Shown one piece after another: positions 50,851 to 60,909 of a stretch of 64,000 bases of DNA. The notes under the pieces were generated by a model. It was given only the letters and a program-made list of their open reading frames with translations, did not search any database and was not told the origin of the DNA. The stretch comes from Halomonas sp. NO4 (GTDB lineage Bacteria; Pseudomonadota; Gammaproteobacteria; Pseudomonadales; Halomonadaceae), in assembly GCF_010994375.1 (NCBI RefSeq), contig NZ_WHMA01000003.1, forward strand, positions 124,001 through 188,000, given 5' to 3'. Within the stretch, counting starts at the first letter, position 1; each line of letters starts with the position of its first letter. Position numbers and translations under genes: made by a program.

Positions 50851-52062
50851 TCAGCGCTCCACCCCCATGGCGCGGCGCGCCAGGCCACGGCGCAGCGGGC
50901 CGGCCAGATTGAGGCCCACAAGCGCCGCCGCGCGGGCGTGCGAGAGCAACGGGCTGTCGATATCGAACAGCCGCACCAGGCCGTCGCTGAAGCGGGTGAC
51001 CGCGTCGCGGTCGCCGGCGCGGCGCGCCTCGAAGGCCTGCAGGGTGGCCAGCGCCCCGGGCGCCTCGCCCGCCGCCAGCGCCTCACCCAGGGCATCCACC
51101 AGGTCGGTCACCCCGCGCAGGGCCAGGTTGAAGCCCTGGCCGGCCACCGGATGCAGGGCGTGGGCGGCGTTGCCGAGCACCGCCAGCCCGGGGCGGATCG
51201 TCTCCCGGGCGGTGACCAGGCTGAGCGGGTAGGCGTGGCGACTGCCCACCTGCCGGAAACGGCCTGCACGGTCACCGAAGGCGGCCTGCAGCGCCGCCAG
51301 GAAGTCGCCGTCGGCGAGCGCCAGCCGCGCGCGCTCGCAACCCGTGGCGTGGGTCCACACCAGTGCCATCTGCTGGCCCGGCAGCGGCAGCAGGGCAATC
51401 GGGCCTTCGCGGGTAAAGCGCTCGTAGGCCGTCCCCTGGTGGGGACGGCTCACCGCCACATTGGCGATCAGCGCCACCTGATCGTAGGGCGACTCCTGGC
51501 TGGCGATGCCCAGCCGCGCCTTGAGGCCCGAGCGGCCGCCGTCGGCGAGCACGGTCAGGCCGGCCTCGAGCACGCCCCCGTCGGAGAGCGCGAGTCGATA
51601 GCCCTCGGGCTGTGGCGTGATTGCCTCGACACGCGCCGGGCAGTGCCAAGCCAGGGGCAGCTCGCCCAGGCGACGGTGCAACACGCGGCCCATCCAGGCG
51701 TTGGGCACTACGTGACCCAGCGCCTCGGCACCGAGCTCCTCGGCGCCGAGGCGGGTGGCGCCCAGCCGCCCCCGCTCGCTGACGTGGATGCGTCGGATCG
51801 GTGCCGCCTGTTCGGCCATGGCCTTCCACAGCCCCAGGCTGCGAAAGCGCTGGGCAGAACCCTCGGCGATGGCACTGGCGCGGGCATCGAAGCTCGGCTG
51901 CCAGGCCTGCTTCGCTGTCTCGCCCAGGGGGGCCGCCTCGATCACCGCCACGCGCAAGGCGTAACGGTCGATCAGCGGTGCCAGCGCACAGGCGAGACTG
52001 GCGCCGACCAGCCCGCCCCCCACGATGGCGATATCCACCCGTTGCGTTTCCCCCTCGGCCAT
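50851..52062 (-). CDS. ubiH: 2-octaprenyl-6-methoxyphenol hydroxylase UbiH
   Basis: A 403-residue flavoprotein with VDIAIVGGGLVGASLACALA at its start, the DG motif LTVLADGGRSGLKARLG and LGNAAHALHPVAGQGFNLALRG, where GNAAH is typical of UbiH. It hydroxylates C1 of the ubiquinone ring precursor. It sits between pepP and ubiI in the usual order. Confidence 0.93.
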   Translation of the reverse strand: MAEGETQRVDIAIVGGGLVGASLACALAPLIDRYALRVAVIEAAPLGETAKQAWQPSFDARASAIAEGSAQRFRSLGLWKAMAEQAAPIRRIHVSERGRLGATRLGAEELGAEALGHVVPNAWMGRVLHRRLGELPLAWHCPARVEAITPQPEGYRLALSDGGVLEAGLTVLADGGRSGLKARLGIASQESPYDQVALIANVAVSRPHQGTAYERFTREGPIALLPLPGQQMALVWTHATGCERARLALADGDFLAALQAAFGDRAGRFRQVGSRHAYPLSLVTARETIRPGLAVLGNAAHALHPVAGQGFNLALRGVTDLVDALGEALAAGEAPGALATLQAFEARRAGDRDAVTRFSDGLVRLFDIDSPLLSHARAAALVGLNLAGPLRRGLARRAMGVER

Positions 52063-52127
52063 CTCCGGCCCTCCGTATTGCGTAACGTAATTACATAATA
52101 GAGTCGCACCGGCCGCACCCCGGCTGG

Positions 52128-53465
52128 TCAGCGATTGGCCATCAAGGCCTCGATCTCGTCCACCTGCTTGGGCACATCGGCGGTGAGCACCTCGCGACCC
52201 TCGGCGGTCACGGCGACGTCGTCCTCGATGCGAATGCCGATGCCGCGGAAGGGCGCCGGGATATCGTCGTCGGCGGGAATGTAGAGCCCCGGCTCGACGG
52301 TGAGCACCATGCCCGGCGCCAGGGGACGCGGCTCGCCATCGCGCCGGTAGTCGCCCACGTCGTGCACGTCCAGCCCCAGCCAGTGGGAGGTGGAGTGCGG
52401 ATAGAAACGCTTCACGCTCTCGTCGTCGAGGCGCGCGACCACCTCGCCCTCGAGCAGCCCCAGGCGGATCAGCCCGGCGGTGAGGTCGCGCACCACGCCG
52501 TCGTGGATCGCCGCCAGGGTGGTGCCGGGACGCACGGCGTCCAGGGCGCGCTGCTGGGCCTCGAGCACCACCTCGTAGAGGGCGCGCTGCGCCTCGCTGA
52601 AACGGCCGTTCACCGGAAAGGTACGGGTGATGTCGCCGGCGTAGAGGTCGAACTCGGCGCCGGCATCGATCAACACCAGGTCACCGTCGTGCAGCGCTGC
52701 GCGATTCTCGACGTAGTGCAGCACACAGGCATTGGCACCGCCACCGACGATGCTGGCGTAGGCGGGGCCGCTGCCGCCCTGCCAGCGGAACTCGTGCTCC
52801 AGCTCGGCCTGCAGCTGGAATTCGGCCAGCCCCGGCCGGGCCGCGGCCATGGCCCGCTGATGGGCACGGGCGGAGACGGCGCCGGCGTGGCGCAGCAGCG
52901 CGAGCTCCGCCGCACTCTTGATCAGCCGCCGCGCGTGGAGCCGCGGGGCCAGATCGGCGAAGGCCAGCGGCGGACGGGCACCGCGACGCGCCCGGGCGGC
53001 CAGGCGGCCGCGCACCGCCTGGGCCAAGGTCAGCGAGTCGGGGTCGTCGAGCAGCAGGTAGAGGGTGGTGCGTCCGTCGAGCAGGGCGTCGAGGCAGGAT
53101 TCGCGCTCGCTGTTCTCGTAGGCGTCATCGACGCCGTGCTCACGCACCGCTCCTTCGGCACCCAGGCGAATGCCGGTCCAGGTCTCCAGCGCGGGGTTGC
53201 GGTCCTGGCAGAACAGCACGCTCTCGCCCTCGGAACGGCCGGGGAGCAGCACCAGCAGGGCGTCGGGCTCGGGAAAGCCGGTGAGGTAGTGGAAGTCGCT
53301 CGCCTGGCGGAAGGGGAACTCGCTGTCGCGGGAGCGCGTGACCAGCGAAGCACCCGGGAGCAGCACGGCACTGTCGGGCGGCAGCTCGGCCATCAGCGCC
53401 GTGCGACGCTCGCGGTACTCGGCGTTGCCAATCGGCGCGGGACGGGGCAGGGTCTCGGGCGGCAT
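52128..53465 (-). CDS. pepP: Xaa-Pro aminopeptidase PepP
   Basis: A 445-residue M24B metallopeptidase that removes N-terminal residues preceding proline. The N-terminal domain has SEFPFRQASDFHYLTGFPEP and the pita-bread domain supplies the metal ligands: Asp pair in VLIDAGAEFDLYAGDITRTF, His in STSHWLGLDVHD, and Glu in TVEPGLYIP and IRIEDDVAV. ATG 53465 (MPPETLPRP) fits family length; a longer frame overlaps the ygfB gene. Confidence 0.95.
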   Translation of the reverse strand: MPPETLPRPAPIGNAEYRERRTALMAELPPDSAVLLPGASLVTRSRDSEFPFRQASDFHYLTGFPEPDALLVLLPGRSEGESVLFCQDRNPALETWTGIRLGAEGAVREHGVDDAYENSERESCLDALLDGRTTLYLLLDDPDSLTLAQAVRGRLAARARRGARPPLAFADLAPRLHARRLIKSAAELALLRHAGAVSARAHQRAMAAARPGLAEFQLQAELEHEFRWQGGSGPAYASIVGGGANACVLHYVENRAALHDGDLVLIDAGAEFDLYAGDITRTFPVNGRFSEAQRALYEVVLEAQQRALDAVRPGTTLAAIHDGVVRDLTAGLIRLGLLEGEVVARLDDESVKRFYPHSTSHWLGLDVHDVGDYRRDGEPRPLAPGMVLTVEPGLYIPADDDIPAPFRGIGIRIEDDVAVTAEGREVLTADVPKQVDEIEALMANR

Positions 53466-53502
53466 GGCGTCTCCTGTGGGTCGCGGAAATGGGAGGGTGG
53501 CT

Positions 53503-54081
53503 TCAGTGGCGGGTGGGGGCCTCGGTGCCCTCGACCTGGGGCTGGCCGGGGTGCTGCTCTGTGTAGAGCAGCATGGCCGCCATGCGCGCGTGCTCGGTGA
53601 GGGCGAAGAGGTCGTTCTCGTTCTCGGCGCTGTCGTCGAGGTCGGTCTCCAGGGTGGCCAGGGCGGCGAGATCCTCGACGGCCTCGGCCAGCGCCGCCGA
53701 CCAGCGCTCGCGCGGCGCCTCACCCACCTCGTCGAGCACTTCCAGGAAGCCCTGGGTCCATTCGCGCAGCCCGCGGGCGCGCTCGGCCAGCGAGTAGAGG
53801 TCATCGGGCAGCAGCGGCTCGTAGTCCAGCGAGCTGTCGGCCAGGGCCTCGAGGGTGTGGCGGCGCCAGGAGAGCAGCGTCTCGGCACTGTCGCGGTCGC
53901 GGGGCTGTTCGACCCCGAGGCTCAGGCAGACGCTCTCGAGCCAGGCGTCGGCACCAAGGTCGCTGAGCGCCAGGGCGGCGCACAGGCGGCCGTCGAGGAA
54001 GGCCGGCGATTGCAGGCTGCAGTGGAGCAGGAAGAGGTCGGCGATGGTCGAGAAGTCCGGACGGTCGTCGATAGAGGACAT
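53503..54081 (-). CDS. UPF0149 family protein YgfB
   Basis: A 192-residue acidic helical UPF0149 protein (LLHCSLQSPAFLDGRLCAALA; GLREWTQGFLEVLDEVGE). YgfB-type proteins sit before pepP-ubiH-ubiI and opposite zapA; a regulatory role is reported in Pseudomonas but is not visible here. The ATG at 54081 was chosen over a longer, non-family extension. Confidence 0.9.
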   Translation of the reverse strand: MSSIDDRPDFSTIADLFLLHCSLQSPAFLDGRLCAALALSDLGADAWLESVCLSLGVEQPRDRDSAETLLSWRRHTLEALADSSLDYEPLLPDDLYSLAERARGLREWTQGFLEVLDEVGEAPRERWSAALAEAVEDLAALATLETDLDDSAENENDLFALTEHARMAAMLLYTEQHPGQPQVEGTEAPTRH

Positions 54082-54287
54082 GACGGGTTCCTGATTGGCA
54101 TCGATGGCAGGGAGGCCGCGCCGGGCTGGCCGGCGCGTTGACCGGGCGTGACGGGCTCTCTTATAGTGGCTTGTGGTCGACTGCCCCGTCCTGATACTCG
54201 GGATGGTACCGCATCGCGCCACTCTCTCGACACTGCGCTCGACATCGCGCCCGACACTGCGGAACCTGCCCGACACCGGAGCCTGCC

Positions 54288-54596
54288 ATGAGCGACGCCT
54301 CCCGGCCGACCGCCGAGATCACCCTGCTGGGTCGCCACTACACCATCGCCTGCGAGCCGGGCGAGGAGCACAAGCTCGACCGTGCCGCCCGCTACCTCGA
54401 CCGCGCCATGCACGGCATCCATGCCCAGAATTCGCTGCTCGGCAACGAGCGCATCGCCATCATGGCCGCCCTCAATATCACCCACGAGCTGCTCGAGACG
54501 CTGGAGGAGCGGCGCGACGGGGAGCGCACCCTGGACCGCCTGAGCGAGCGTCTGGAGCAGGCCCTGGCCAGCAATGGCCGACCCGCCGCGGAATGA
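54288..54596 (+). CDS. zapA: cell-division protein ZapA
   Basis: A 102-residue ZapA: ITLLGRHYTIACEPGEEHKL at the N-terminal globular part and a C-terminal coiled coil from about 55 (NERIAIMAALNITHELLETL). It cross-links FtsZ filaments at the division ring. It is followed directly by 6S RNA, the conserved arrangement. Confidence 0.95.
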   Translation: MSDASRPTAEITLLGRHYTIACEPGEEHKLDRAARYLDRAMHGIHAQNSLLGNERIAIMAALNITHELLETLEERRDGERTLDRLSERLEQALASNGRPAAE

Positions 54597-54598
54597 CA

Positions 54599-54627
54599 TT
54601 GGACGCCGTGATGTGCTCTGTTACGAT
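54599..54627 (+). promoter_or_regulatory. promoter of 6S RNA
   Basis: TTGGAC (54599-54604), 17-base spacer, TACGAT (54622-54627), seven bases before the predicted RNA 5' end. The -35 overlaps the end of zapA. Confidence 0.65.
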
Positions 54628-54633
54628 GAAGAC

Positions 54634-54815
54634 GTTCCCTGGGGTGTTGGCCAGTCGTTATCGTCCCTCGAGCCTATGCGCAATACCCAGGGCGGCCAAC
54701 AGCTAGCCGGACCCGTGTGCATGTCCGTGCGACGGAAAGCCTGACGGTTCGGCTGCGGCCACCCACCTTGAACCAAGGGTTCAAGGGCCACAACGACAGC
54801 GGCACTCTGGGGAAC
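54634..54815 (+). ncRNA. ssrS: 6S RNA
   Basis: This 182-base segment between zapA and fau fits 6S RNA, which binds the sigma-70 RNA polymerase holoenzyme. The 5' end GTTCCCTGGGGTG can pair with the 3' end CACTCTGGGGAAC to close the rod, and the conserved 3'-half element CCTTGAACCAAGGGTTCAAG lies at 54766-54785, as in E. coli 6S RNA (184 bases). Ends are estimated to within a few bases from this pairing and from the promoter just upstream. The RNA is probably co-transcribed with fau, as ssrS-ygfA is elsewhere. Confidence 0.92.
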
Positions 54816-54826
54816 CCCTCCGCATC

Positions 54827-55480
54827 ATGCAGCAACCGTTTCCGATTTCCGCGATCGACGCCGATTCCCCCGGCGGGCGTCGCCAGCTGCGTCAGACGCT
54901 GCGCCGCCGTCGCCGCGCGCTCGACACGCGCCAGCAGCGCCGGGCTGCCCAGGCCCTCTGTCGGCGACTGCGCCAACTCCCCGAAGTGCGCCGGGCCCGT
55001 CGGGTGGCGCTCTACCTGCCCAACGACGGCGAAATCGACCCGCAACCCCTGATTCCCTGGCTGACCCGCCGTGGCGTCCGCGTCTACCTGCCGGTGCTCA
55101 AGCCGCTGACGCCCAACACGCTGTGGTTCGTGCACTATCACGCCCGCACGCCCATGGTGCGCAACCGCTTCGGCATCCTCGAACCCGAGACGCGCCACGG
55201 CGCCCACCGCGCCCGACGGCGGCCGACCTGGGCACTGGACCTGATCCTGCTGCCCCTGGTGGGCTTCGACGGTGACGGCCAGCGCCTGGGCATGGGCGGC
55301 GGCTTCTACGACCGTAGCCTGGCCTTCACCCGACGCGCCGGGCCGCGCCCGACCCTGATCGGCCTGGCCCACGACTGCCAGCGGGTGGAACGCTTGCCGA
55401 CCGCACCCTGGGACGTGCCGCTCGACGCCATCGTCAGCGACGCCCGGGTGGTGCGGCCCGCCTCGCCCGCCAGGCAATAA
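54827..55480 (+). CDS. fau: 5-formyltetrahydrofolate cyclo-ligase Fau (YgfA)
   Basis: A 217-residue cyclo-ligase that recycles 5-formyltetrahydrofolate with ATP. The Arg-rich ATP-binding N-terminus (RRQLRQTLRRRRRAL), YLPNDGEIDPQPLI and the C-terminal LGMGGGFYDRSLAF loop are typical. It begins 12 bases after the predicted end of 6S RNA, and is closed by a strong hairpin. Confidence 0.93.
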   Translation: MQQPFPISAIDADSPGGRRQLRQTLRRRRRALDTRQQRRAAQALCRRLRQLPEVRRARRVALYLPNDGEIDPQPLIPWLTRRGVRVYLPVLKPLTPNTLWFVHYHARTPMVRNRFGILEPETRHGAHRARRRPTWALDLILLPLVGFDGDGQRLGMGGGFYDRSLAFTRRAGPRPTLIGLAHDCQRVERLPTAPWDVPLDAIVSDARVVRPASPARQ

Positions 55481-55482
55481 TG

Positions 55483-55517
55483 CGAACGGGCCGCTGCGTG
55501 ATGCAGCGGCCCGTTCG
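55483..55517 (+). terminator. 15-bp hairpin after fau
   Basis: CGAACGGGCCGCTGC (55483-55497) pairs perfectly with GCAGCGGCCCGTTCG (55503-55517), loop GTGAT, two bases after the fau stop, followed by TCCTGCGTTTCT. A likely rho-independent terminator. Confidence 0.75.
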
Positions 55518-55551
55518 TCCTGCGTTTCTGGTCATGGCACTGCTTGCCGGG

Positions 55552-55647
55552 TCAGCTGCCCACCAGTGCCTGGGCATAGCCCGTCACCACGACCCCGATG
55601 CCGAAGGCCAGCACCAGTGCCATGACCAGATCGGGTTTTCGCCGCAT
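55552..55647 (-). CDS. 31-residue single-pass membrane protein
   Basis: A 32-codon frame encodes a basic start (MRRKPDLV) and one hydrophobic helix (about residues 8-27), ending QALVGS. AGGGAG lies eight bases before the ATG. The clean layout (good ribosome-binding site, charged start, one helix, short gap between two terminator-bounded genes) suggests a real small protein. I do not recognise a family. It lies between fau and ilvA and runs antiparallel to fau. Confidence 0.55.
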   Translation of the reverse strand: MRRKPDLVMALVLAFGIGVVVTGYAQALVGS

Positions 55648-55820
55648 TTCCGACTCCCTGAGTGACCGTCGAGACTGAAAGCGCCCGGGGCAACGCCCGG
55701 AGCAGCCACGACTATAGGGGGCGGGAACGGGCCCTGACAACCGTCTCCGAACCGCAAGCAATCAACGAAATACCCGCCATTTCTGGCCTTTGGCGTGAGT
55801 CAGCGTTCACACTCCATATC

Positions 55821-57335
55821 TCAGGCCATGAAGAGGCGATAGGCGGCGTTGTCGGTTTCCTTCCAATAGCGATAGCCGATGGCGTCGAAGTACTCCTCGA
55901 CGTGTTCGCGATCGCCGTTGGGGACCTGCATGCCCACCAGCACGCGGCCGTAGGCGGCCCCGTGGTTGCGGTAGTGGAACAGCGAGATGTTCCAGTCCTG
56001 GGGCAGGTGGGTGAGGAAATTCATCAGCGCCCCGGGGCGCTCAGGGAACTCGAAGCGGTAGACCTCTTCGTCGAACTGCGTCTTGGGGCGCCCGCCCCCG
56101 AGGTGGCGGATATGCAGCTTGGCCAGCTCGTTGTCGGTGAGGTCCTCAACGGGATAGCCGGCATCGTGCAGCTTGGCGATCACCGCCTGGCGGTCGTCGC
56201 CGCCGGGCTTGACCTGCACCCCGACGAAGATGTGCGCCGCCTCCGGGTCGGCGTAGCGATAGTTGAACTCGGTGACCATGCGCTTGCCGATGGTCTTGCA
56301 GAATTTCTTGAAGCTGCCGGGGCGCTCGGGAATGGTCACGGCGAGGATCGCCTCGCGCTGCTCGCCGAGCTCGGTGCGCTCGGCGATGTGCTGAAGGCGA
56401 TCGAAGTTGGTGTTGGCGCCGGAGTTGATGCACAGCAGCGTCTGCCCCTCGACGCCGGTCTGCTGGATGTACTTCTTGAGGCCGGCCAGTGACAGCGCCC
56501 CGGACGTCTCGGACACGGCGCGGGTATCTTCGAAGATGTCCTTGACCGCCGCGCACATTTCGTCGGTGGTGACGGTGATGACGTCGTCGACGAGCTCCTG
56601 GATGATCGGGAAGGTCACCTCGCCGATCTGCGCCACCGCCACGCCTTCGGCGAAGACGCCGACCTGGTCGAGCAACACCCGCTCGCCGGCGGCCAGCGCT
56701 GCCTTGAGGCAGGCGCTGTCCTCCGCCTCGACGCCGATCACCTTGATGTCGGGGCGCAGGTACTTGACGTAGGTGGCCACCCCGGCGATCAAGCCACCGC
56801 CCCCCACCGGCACGAAGATGGCGTCCAGGTCGCCGGCGTGCTGATGCAGGATCTCCATGCCGATGGTGCCCTGCCCGGCGATGACGTCGATGTCGTCGAA
56901 GGGCGGGATGTAGGTATAGCCGTGCTCGCGGATCAGCTCCTGGGCATGCTCGGCGGCCGCCGAGAAGGCGTCGCCCTTGAGCACCACCTTGGCGCCGCGG
57001 GCGCGCACCGCCTGGACCTTGATCTCCGGGGTGATGCGCGGCATGACGATGACCGCCTTGACGCCCATCTGCTTGGCCGCCATGGCCAGGCCCTGGGCAT
57101 GGTTGCCCGCCGAAGCGGCGATCACCCCCTTGGCCTTCTGCTCGTCGGTGAGCTGAGCCATCTTGTTGTAGGCGCCGCGGATCTTGAAGGAGTGGACCGG
57201 CTGCAGGTCCTCGCGCTTGATCAGGATCTGGTTGCGAAAGCGCCGTGACAGGAAGGGGGCCGGAGAGATCGGCGTTTCCCGGGCGGCTTCGTAGACCCGG
57301 GCCTGGAGAATCTTCTTGACGGTGGCTTCGAGCAT
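55821..57335 (-). CDS. ilvA: biosynthetic threonine ammonia-lyase IlvA
   Basis: IlvA deaminates threonine to 2-oxobutanoate, the first step to isoleucine. The 504-residue protein has the PLP lysine Lys51 in HSFKIRGAYNKM, the phosphate loop VGGGGLIAGVATYV, the SAGNHAQG segment and two C-terminal ACT-like repeats (ILAVTIPERPGSFKKF; YRFEFPERPGALMNFL) that sense isoleucine. ATG 57335 matches the family start. It diverges from rpiA, the common arrangement. Confidence 0.96.
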   Translation of the reverse strand: MLEATVKKILQARVYEAARETPISPAPFLSRRFRNQILIKREDLQPVHSFKIRGAYNKMAQLTDEQKAKGVIAASAGNHAQGLAMAAKQMGVKAVIVMPRITPEIKVQAVRARGAKVVLKGDAFSAAAEHAQELIREHGYTYIPPFDDIDVIAGQGTIGMEILHQHAGDLDAIFVPVGGGGLIAGVATYVKYLRPDIKVIGVEAEDSACLKAALAAGERVLLDQVGVFAEGVAVAQIGEVTFPIIQELVDDVITVTTDEMCAAVKDIFEDTRAVSETSGALSLAGLKKYIQQTGVEGQTLLCINSGANTNFDRLQHIAERTELGEQREAILAVTIPERPGSFKKFCKTIGKRMVTEFNYRYADPEAAHIFVGVQVKPGGDDRQAVIAKLHDAGYPVEDLTDNELAKLHIRHLGGGRPKTQFDEEVYRFEFPERPGALMNFLTHLPQDWNISLFHYRNHGAAYGRVLVGMQVPNGDREHVEEYFDAIGYRYWKETDNAAYRLFMA

Positions 57336-57499
57336 CCTGATGTCCCAGAGAGGTAGCGCAGAACGTCGCTTGAGCGACTCGCGGAAAACCCCTATTGGTA
57401 GCATCCCGGCGGCCCCGGCGTCCAGACGGCGCCCGGCAGGACAGCGGCTTCTGGCCTATAATGGCGCCGCATCCGCCACCCACCCACAGCGAGCACGAC

Positions 57500-58174
57500 A
57501 TGACCCAAGACGAACTGAAGGACGCCGTGGCCGCTGCCGCCCTCGACGAGATCCGCCCGCGACTCGAGCGCGACAGCGTGCTCGGCATCGGCACCGGCTC
57601 CACGGCCAACCGTTTCATCGACCGCCTGGCCGCCCTACGCGACGACTTCGCCGGCGCCGTGGCCAGCTCCGAGGCCAGCGCCGAGCGCCTGCGCGGCCAC
57701 GGCATCGAGGTCTTCGAGCTCAACAGCGTGGGCACCGTGCCCTTTTACATCGATGGCGCCGACGAAGTGAACGCTCACCTACACCTGATCAAGGGCGGTG
57801 GCGGGGCGCTCACCCGCGAGAAGATCGTCGCCGCCTGCGCCGAACGCTTCATCTGCATCGCCGACGCCTCCAAGCGCGTCGCGCGCCTGGGGGAGTTTCC
57901 GCTGCCGGTGGAGGTCATCCCCATGGCGCGCTCCTACGTGGCCCGCGAGTTGGTCAAGCTGGGCGCCGACCCGGTGTATCGCGAAGGCGTGGTCACCGAC
58001 AACGGCAACCAGATCATCGACTGCTACGACTTCCCCATCGACGACCCGGTGGGCATGGAAGCGCGCCTCAACGCCATCGTCGGCGTGGTCACCAACGGCC
58101 TGTTCGCCGCGCGCGGGGCCGACGTGCTGCTGTTGGGCACCGACGGCGGCGTGGAGCGCCTCACGCCGCAGTAA
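57500..58174 (+). CDS. rpiA: ribose-5-phosphate isomerase RpiA
   Basis: A 224-residue RpiA with [14 protein letters not shown], the catalytic Asp-Glu region [22 protein letters not shown] and [10 protein letters not shown]. It interconverts ribose and ribulose 5-phosphate. Single gene converging on waaA with a 12-base gap; a -10-like TATAAT sits at 57457-57462 before it. Confidence 0.96.
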   Translation: MTQDELKDAVAAAALDEIRPRLERDSVLGIGTGSTANRFIDRLAALRDDFAGAVASSEASAERLRGHGIEVFELNSVGTVPFYIDGADEVNAHLHLIKGGGGALTREKIVAACAERFICIADASKRVARLGEFPLPVEVIPMARSYVARELVKLGADPVYREGVVTDNGNQIIDCYDFPIDDPVGMEARLNAIVGVVTNGLFAARGADVLLLGTDGGVERLTPQ

Positions 58175-58186
58175 GCGAGCGCACGC

Positions 58187-59482
58187 TCACTTGGCAAGCA
58201 GCCTCGCCAGGCCTTCCAGGGTGTGCTCGAGCGCGCCGCGGTTGGCCGCCACCACCGCCTGACCGGCCGCGGCCAGGCGGTGACGCTCCGGCTCGTCGTC
58301 GAACAGGTGACGCAGGGTGTCCGCCAATGTTTCACCGTCGGCCACCTCCACCAGGGCCCCTGCCTCACGCAGGGTCTCGGCGATATCGGCGAAGTTGGCG
58401 AGCTGTGGGCCGGTCAACACCGGCACGCCCATGGCGGCGGGCTCCAGCAGGTTGTGGCCGCCAACGCTCACCAGGCTGCCACCCACGAAGGCGAGGTCCG
58501 CGGCGCCGTAGAGGGTGAGCAATTCCCCCATGGTGTCGCCCAGGTAGACGGCAGTGCGCGCATCCGGCGACTCTCCCTGCGAGCGGCGTGCCAGGGCCAA
58601 ACCGTGATCGCGGCACAGCGCCGCCACGGCGTCGAAGCGCTGGGGGTGGCGCGGCACCAGGATCAGCAGGGCGGAAGGATAGTGCTGGCGCAGTCGCGCA
58701 TGCGCGGCGAGCAGGTGCTCCTCCTCGCCGGGATGCGTGGAGCCGGCGATCCACACCGGCCGGGCGCCCAGGACCTGGCTCAGCCGCTGGCTCGCGGCCA
58801 TGGTCGCTTCCGGGATCGCCAGGTCGTACTTCAGCGACCCCACCACGTCGGTGCGTGCCGCCGGCATGCCCAGCGCGAGGAAGCGCTCGGCATCGGCGTG
58901 GGACTTGGCCGCCAGCCAGTCGACGTGGGCGAGCGCCTCGACCATCAACGGCCGGATACGGCGATAGCCGCGGAAGGCACGGGGCGAAAGGCGCCCGTTG
59001 ACCACCGCCACCGGCACCCCGGCGCGGTCGCAGGCCGCCAGCAGGTTGGGCCATAGCTCCGTCTCGAAAACGATGGCCAGCTGCGGGCGCAGCCGCGTCA
59101 CGAAGCGCCGCGCCGCGCCGGGATAGTCCAGCGGCACGAAGTGATGGCTCACTTCGCCCCCATCCCCCGCTCCCACCGGCTCTTCGGCCAGAGCCCGCAC
59201 GCGCTCGGCGCCGGTGGCGGTCATGGTGGTGATGACAAGGCGGTGGTGGGGGTAGCGTTCACGCAGGGCCGCGATCAGCGGACGGGCGGCCTGTACTTCG
59301 CCCACCGAGGCGCAGTGCAGCCACAGGGGAGGCTGGCCTTGCGACAGGGCGGGAATCCCGCCGAGCCGTTCTCGGCGCGAGTGAGTAAGCACATGCTCAC
59401 GCCAGACGCGCCACCATATCAGCGGTGCGAGCGCATAGAGTGCCACCGAATAGAGGCGGCGCGCCCAGGGACGGCCGCTCAT
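58187..59482 (-). CDS. waaA: Kdo transferase WaaA
   Basis: WaaA adds Kdo to lipid IVA on the inner face of the inner membrane. The 431-residue GT30 enzyme has an N-terminal anchor, the acceptor-side motif [15 protein letters not shown] with the catalytic Glu, and a C-terminal donor domain ([33 protein letters not shown]). With kdkA at 62 kb it predicts a phosphorylated Kdo core. Its start overlaps the hldE stop by four bases. Confidence 0.96.
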   Translation of the reverse strand: MSGRPWARRLYSVALYALAPLIWWRVWREHVLTHSRRERLGGIPALSQGQPPLWLHCASVGEVQAARPLIAALRERYPHHRLVITTMTATGAERVRALAEEPVGAGDGGEVSHHFVPLDYPGAARRFVTRLRPQLAIVFETELWPNLLAACDRAGVPVAVVNGRLSPRAFRGYRRIRPLMVEALAHVDWLAAKSHADAERFLALGMPAARTDVVGSLKYDLAIPEATMAASQRLSQVLGARPVWIAGSTHPGEEEHLLAAHARLRQHYPSALLILVPRHPQRFDAVAALCRDHGLALARRSQGESPDARTAVYLGDTMGELLTLYGAADLAFVGGSLVSVGGHNLLEPAAMGVPVLTGPQLANFADIAETLREAGALVEVADGETLADTLRHLFDDEPERHRLAAAGQAVVAANRGALEHTLEGLARLLAK

Positions 59483-60909
59483 CGCTCGCGGTCGAGGATG
59501 GTGGAAATCATCGCCGTGGTGGAGACGCCATCCTCGAAGCCCAGCACCTTGACCTCGCCGCCCGCCGCGCGCACGGCGTCACCGCCGGCGATCGCCTCGG
59601 GCTGGTAGTCGCCGCCCTTGACCAGGACGTCCGGCAACACCGCCTCGATCAGGCGTTGCGGCGTCTCCTCGGCGAAGGGCACCACCCAGTCCACGGCGCC
59701 GAGGCCGGCCAGCACCTGCATGCGCCGGGCCAGCGGATTGATGGGTCGCTTGGGTCCCTTGAGGCGGGCCACGGAGGCGTCGTCGTTGACCGCCACGATC
59801 AGCCGGTCGCCGAGGCGGCGGGCATGTTCCAGATAGGCCACGTGGCCGGCGTGGAGGATGTCGAAGCAGCCGTTGGTCATCACCACCCGTTCGCCGCGGG
59901 CCTGGGCGGCACGCACCGCTTCGACCAGCGCCGACTCCTGGATCACCCCGAACTCGGCCAGCTTGTCGCCGTGCAGGGCGGTGTAGAGCTCGGCGATGGA
60001 GAGCGTGGCGGTGCCGGGCTTGGCCACCACCAGGCCGGCAGCGAGGTTGGACAGCGTCATCGCCTCGGGGAAGGCGTGGCCGGCGGCAAGCGCCAGGCCC
60101 AGCACGCCGATCACGGTGTCGCCGGCACCGGTGACATCGAACACCTCGCGAGCGCGGGTCGGCAGGTGCAGCGGTTCGTGGTCCTCGCGGATCAGCGTCA
60201 TGCCCTTCTCGCTGCGGGTGATGAGCAGCGCCTCGAGGCCCAGCTCGGCACGCAGCGCCTCGCCCTTGGCGGCCAGTTCGGCATCGCTTCGGCAGGGACC
60301 GACCACCGCCTCGAACTCGGTAAGGTTGGGGGTGATCACGCTGGCCCCGCGATACTTGGCGAAATCGCTGCCCTTGGGGTCGATCAGTACCCGCTTGCCG
60401 GCCGCGCGCACCGCCTCGATCAACGCTTCGACCCGATTGAGGGTGCCCTTGCCGTAATCGGAGAGGATCACCAGATCGGCGGCGGGCAAGGCCGCAGTGA
60501 CCTGCTCCAGCATCTCGCCGGTATCCACCTCCTGGAGCTCATCCTCGAAGTCGAGCCGGATCAGCTGCTGGTTGCGGCTCATCACCCGCAGCTTGGTGAT
60601 GGTCGATACTCCGGGGCGACGCACGAGGTGAGCGCTCACTTCGCTGCTCTCCAAGCGCCGGGCCAGCTCGTCGGCATGGGCATCGTCGCCCACCAGTCCG
60701 GCCAGGGAGGCCTGTCCGCCCAGGGCGGCGATGTTGAGCGCCACGTTGGCGGCCCCGCCGGGGCGATCCTCGGTTTCCCCCACGCGCACCACGGGCACCG
60801 GCGCCTCGGGGGAGATGCGCGAGGTGCCGCCGTGCCAGTAGCGGTCGAGCATCACATCGCCCACCACCAGCACGCGGGCCTGTTCCAGCGCGGTCAGGTC
60901 AAGCTTCAT
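59479..60909 (-). CDS. hldE: bifunctional heptose kinase/adenylyltransferase HldE
   Basis: A 476-residue fusion. The N-terminal PfkB-type kinase (about 1-318; [18 protein letters not shown], catalytic [14 protein letters not shown]) phosphorylates heptose 7-phosphate, and the C-terminal nucleotidylyltransferase (about 342-476; [20 protein letters not shown]) makes ADP-heptose precursor for the LPS core. It overlaps the upstream heptosyltransferase gene by 11 bases and waaA by four. Confidence 0.97.
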   Translation of the reverse strand: MKLDLTALEQARVLVVGDVMLDRYWHGGTSRISPEAPVPVVRVGETEDRPGGAANVALNIAALGGQASLAGLVGDDAHADELARRLESSEVSAHLVRRPGVSTITKLRVMSRNQQLIRLDFEDELQEVDTGEMLEQVTAALPAADLVILSDYGKGTLNRVEALIEAVRAAGKRVLIDPKGSDFAKYRGASVITPNLTEFEAVVGPCRSDAELAAKGEALRAELGLEALLITRSEKGMTLIREDHEPLHLPTRAREVFDVTGAGDTVIGVLGLALAAGHAFPEAMTLSNLAAGLVVAKPGTATLSIAELYTALHGDKLAEFGVIQESALVEAVRAAQARGERVVMTNGCFDILHAGHVAYLEHARRLGDRLIVAVNDDASVARLKGPKRPINPLARRMQVLAGLGAVDWVVPFAEETPQRLIEAVLPDVLVKGGDYQPEAIAGGDAVRAAGGEVKVLGFEDGVSTTAMISTILDRER

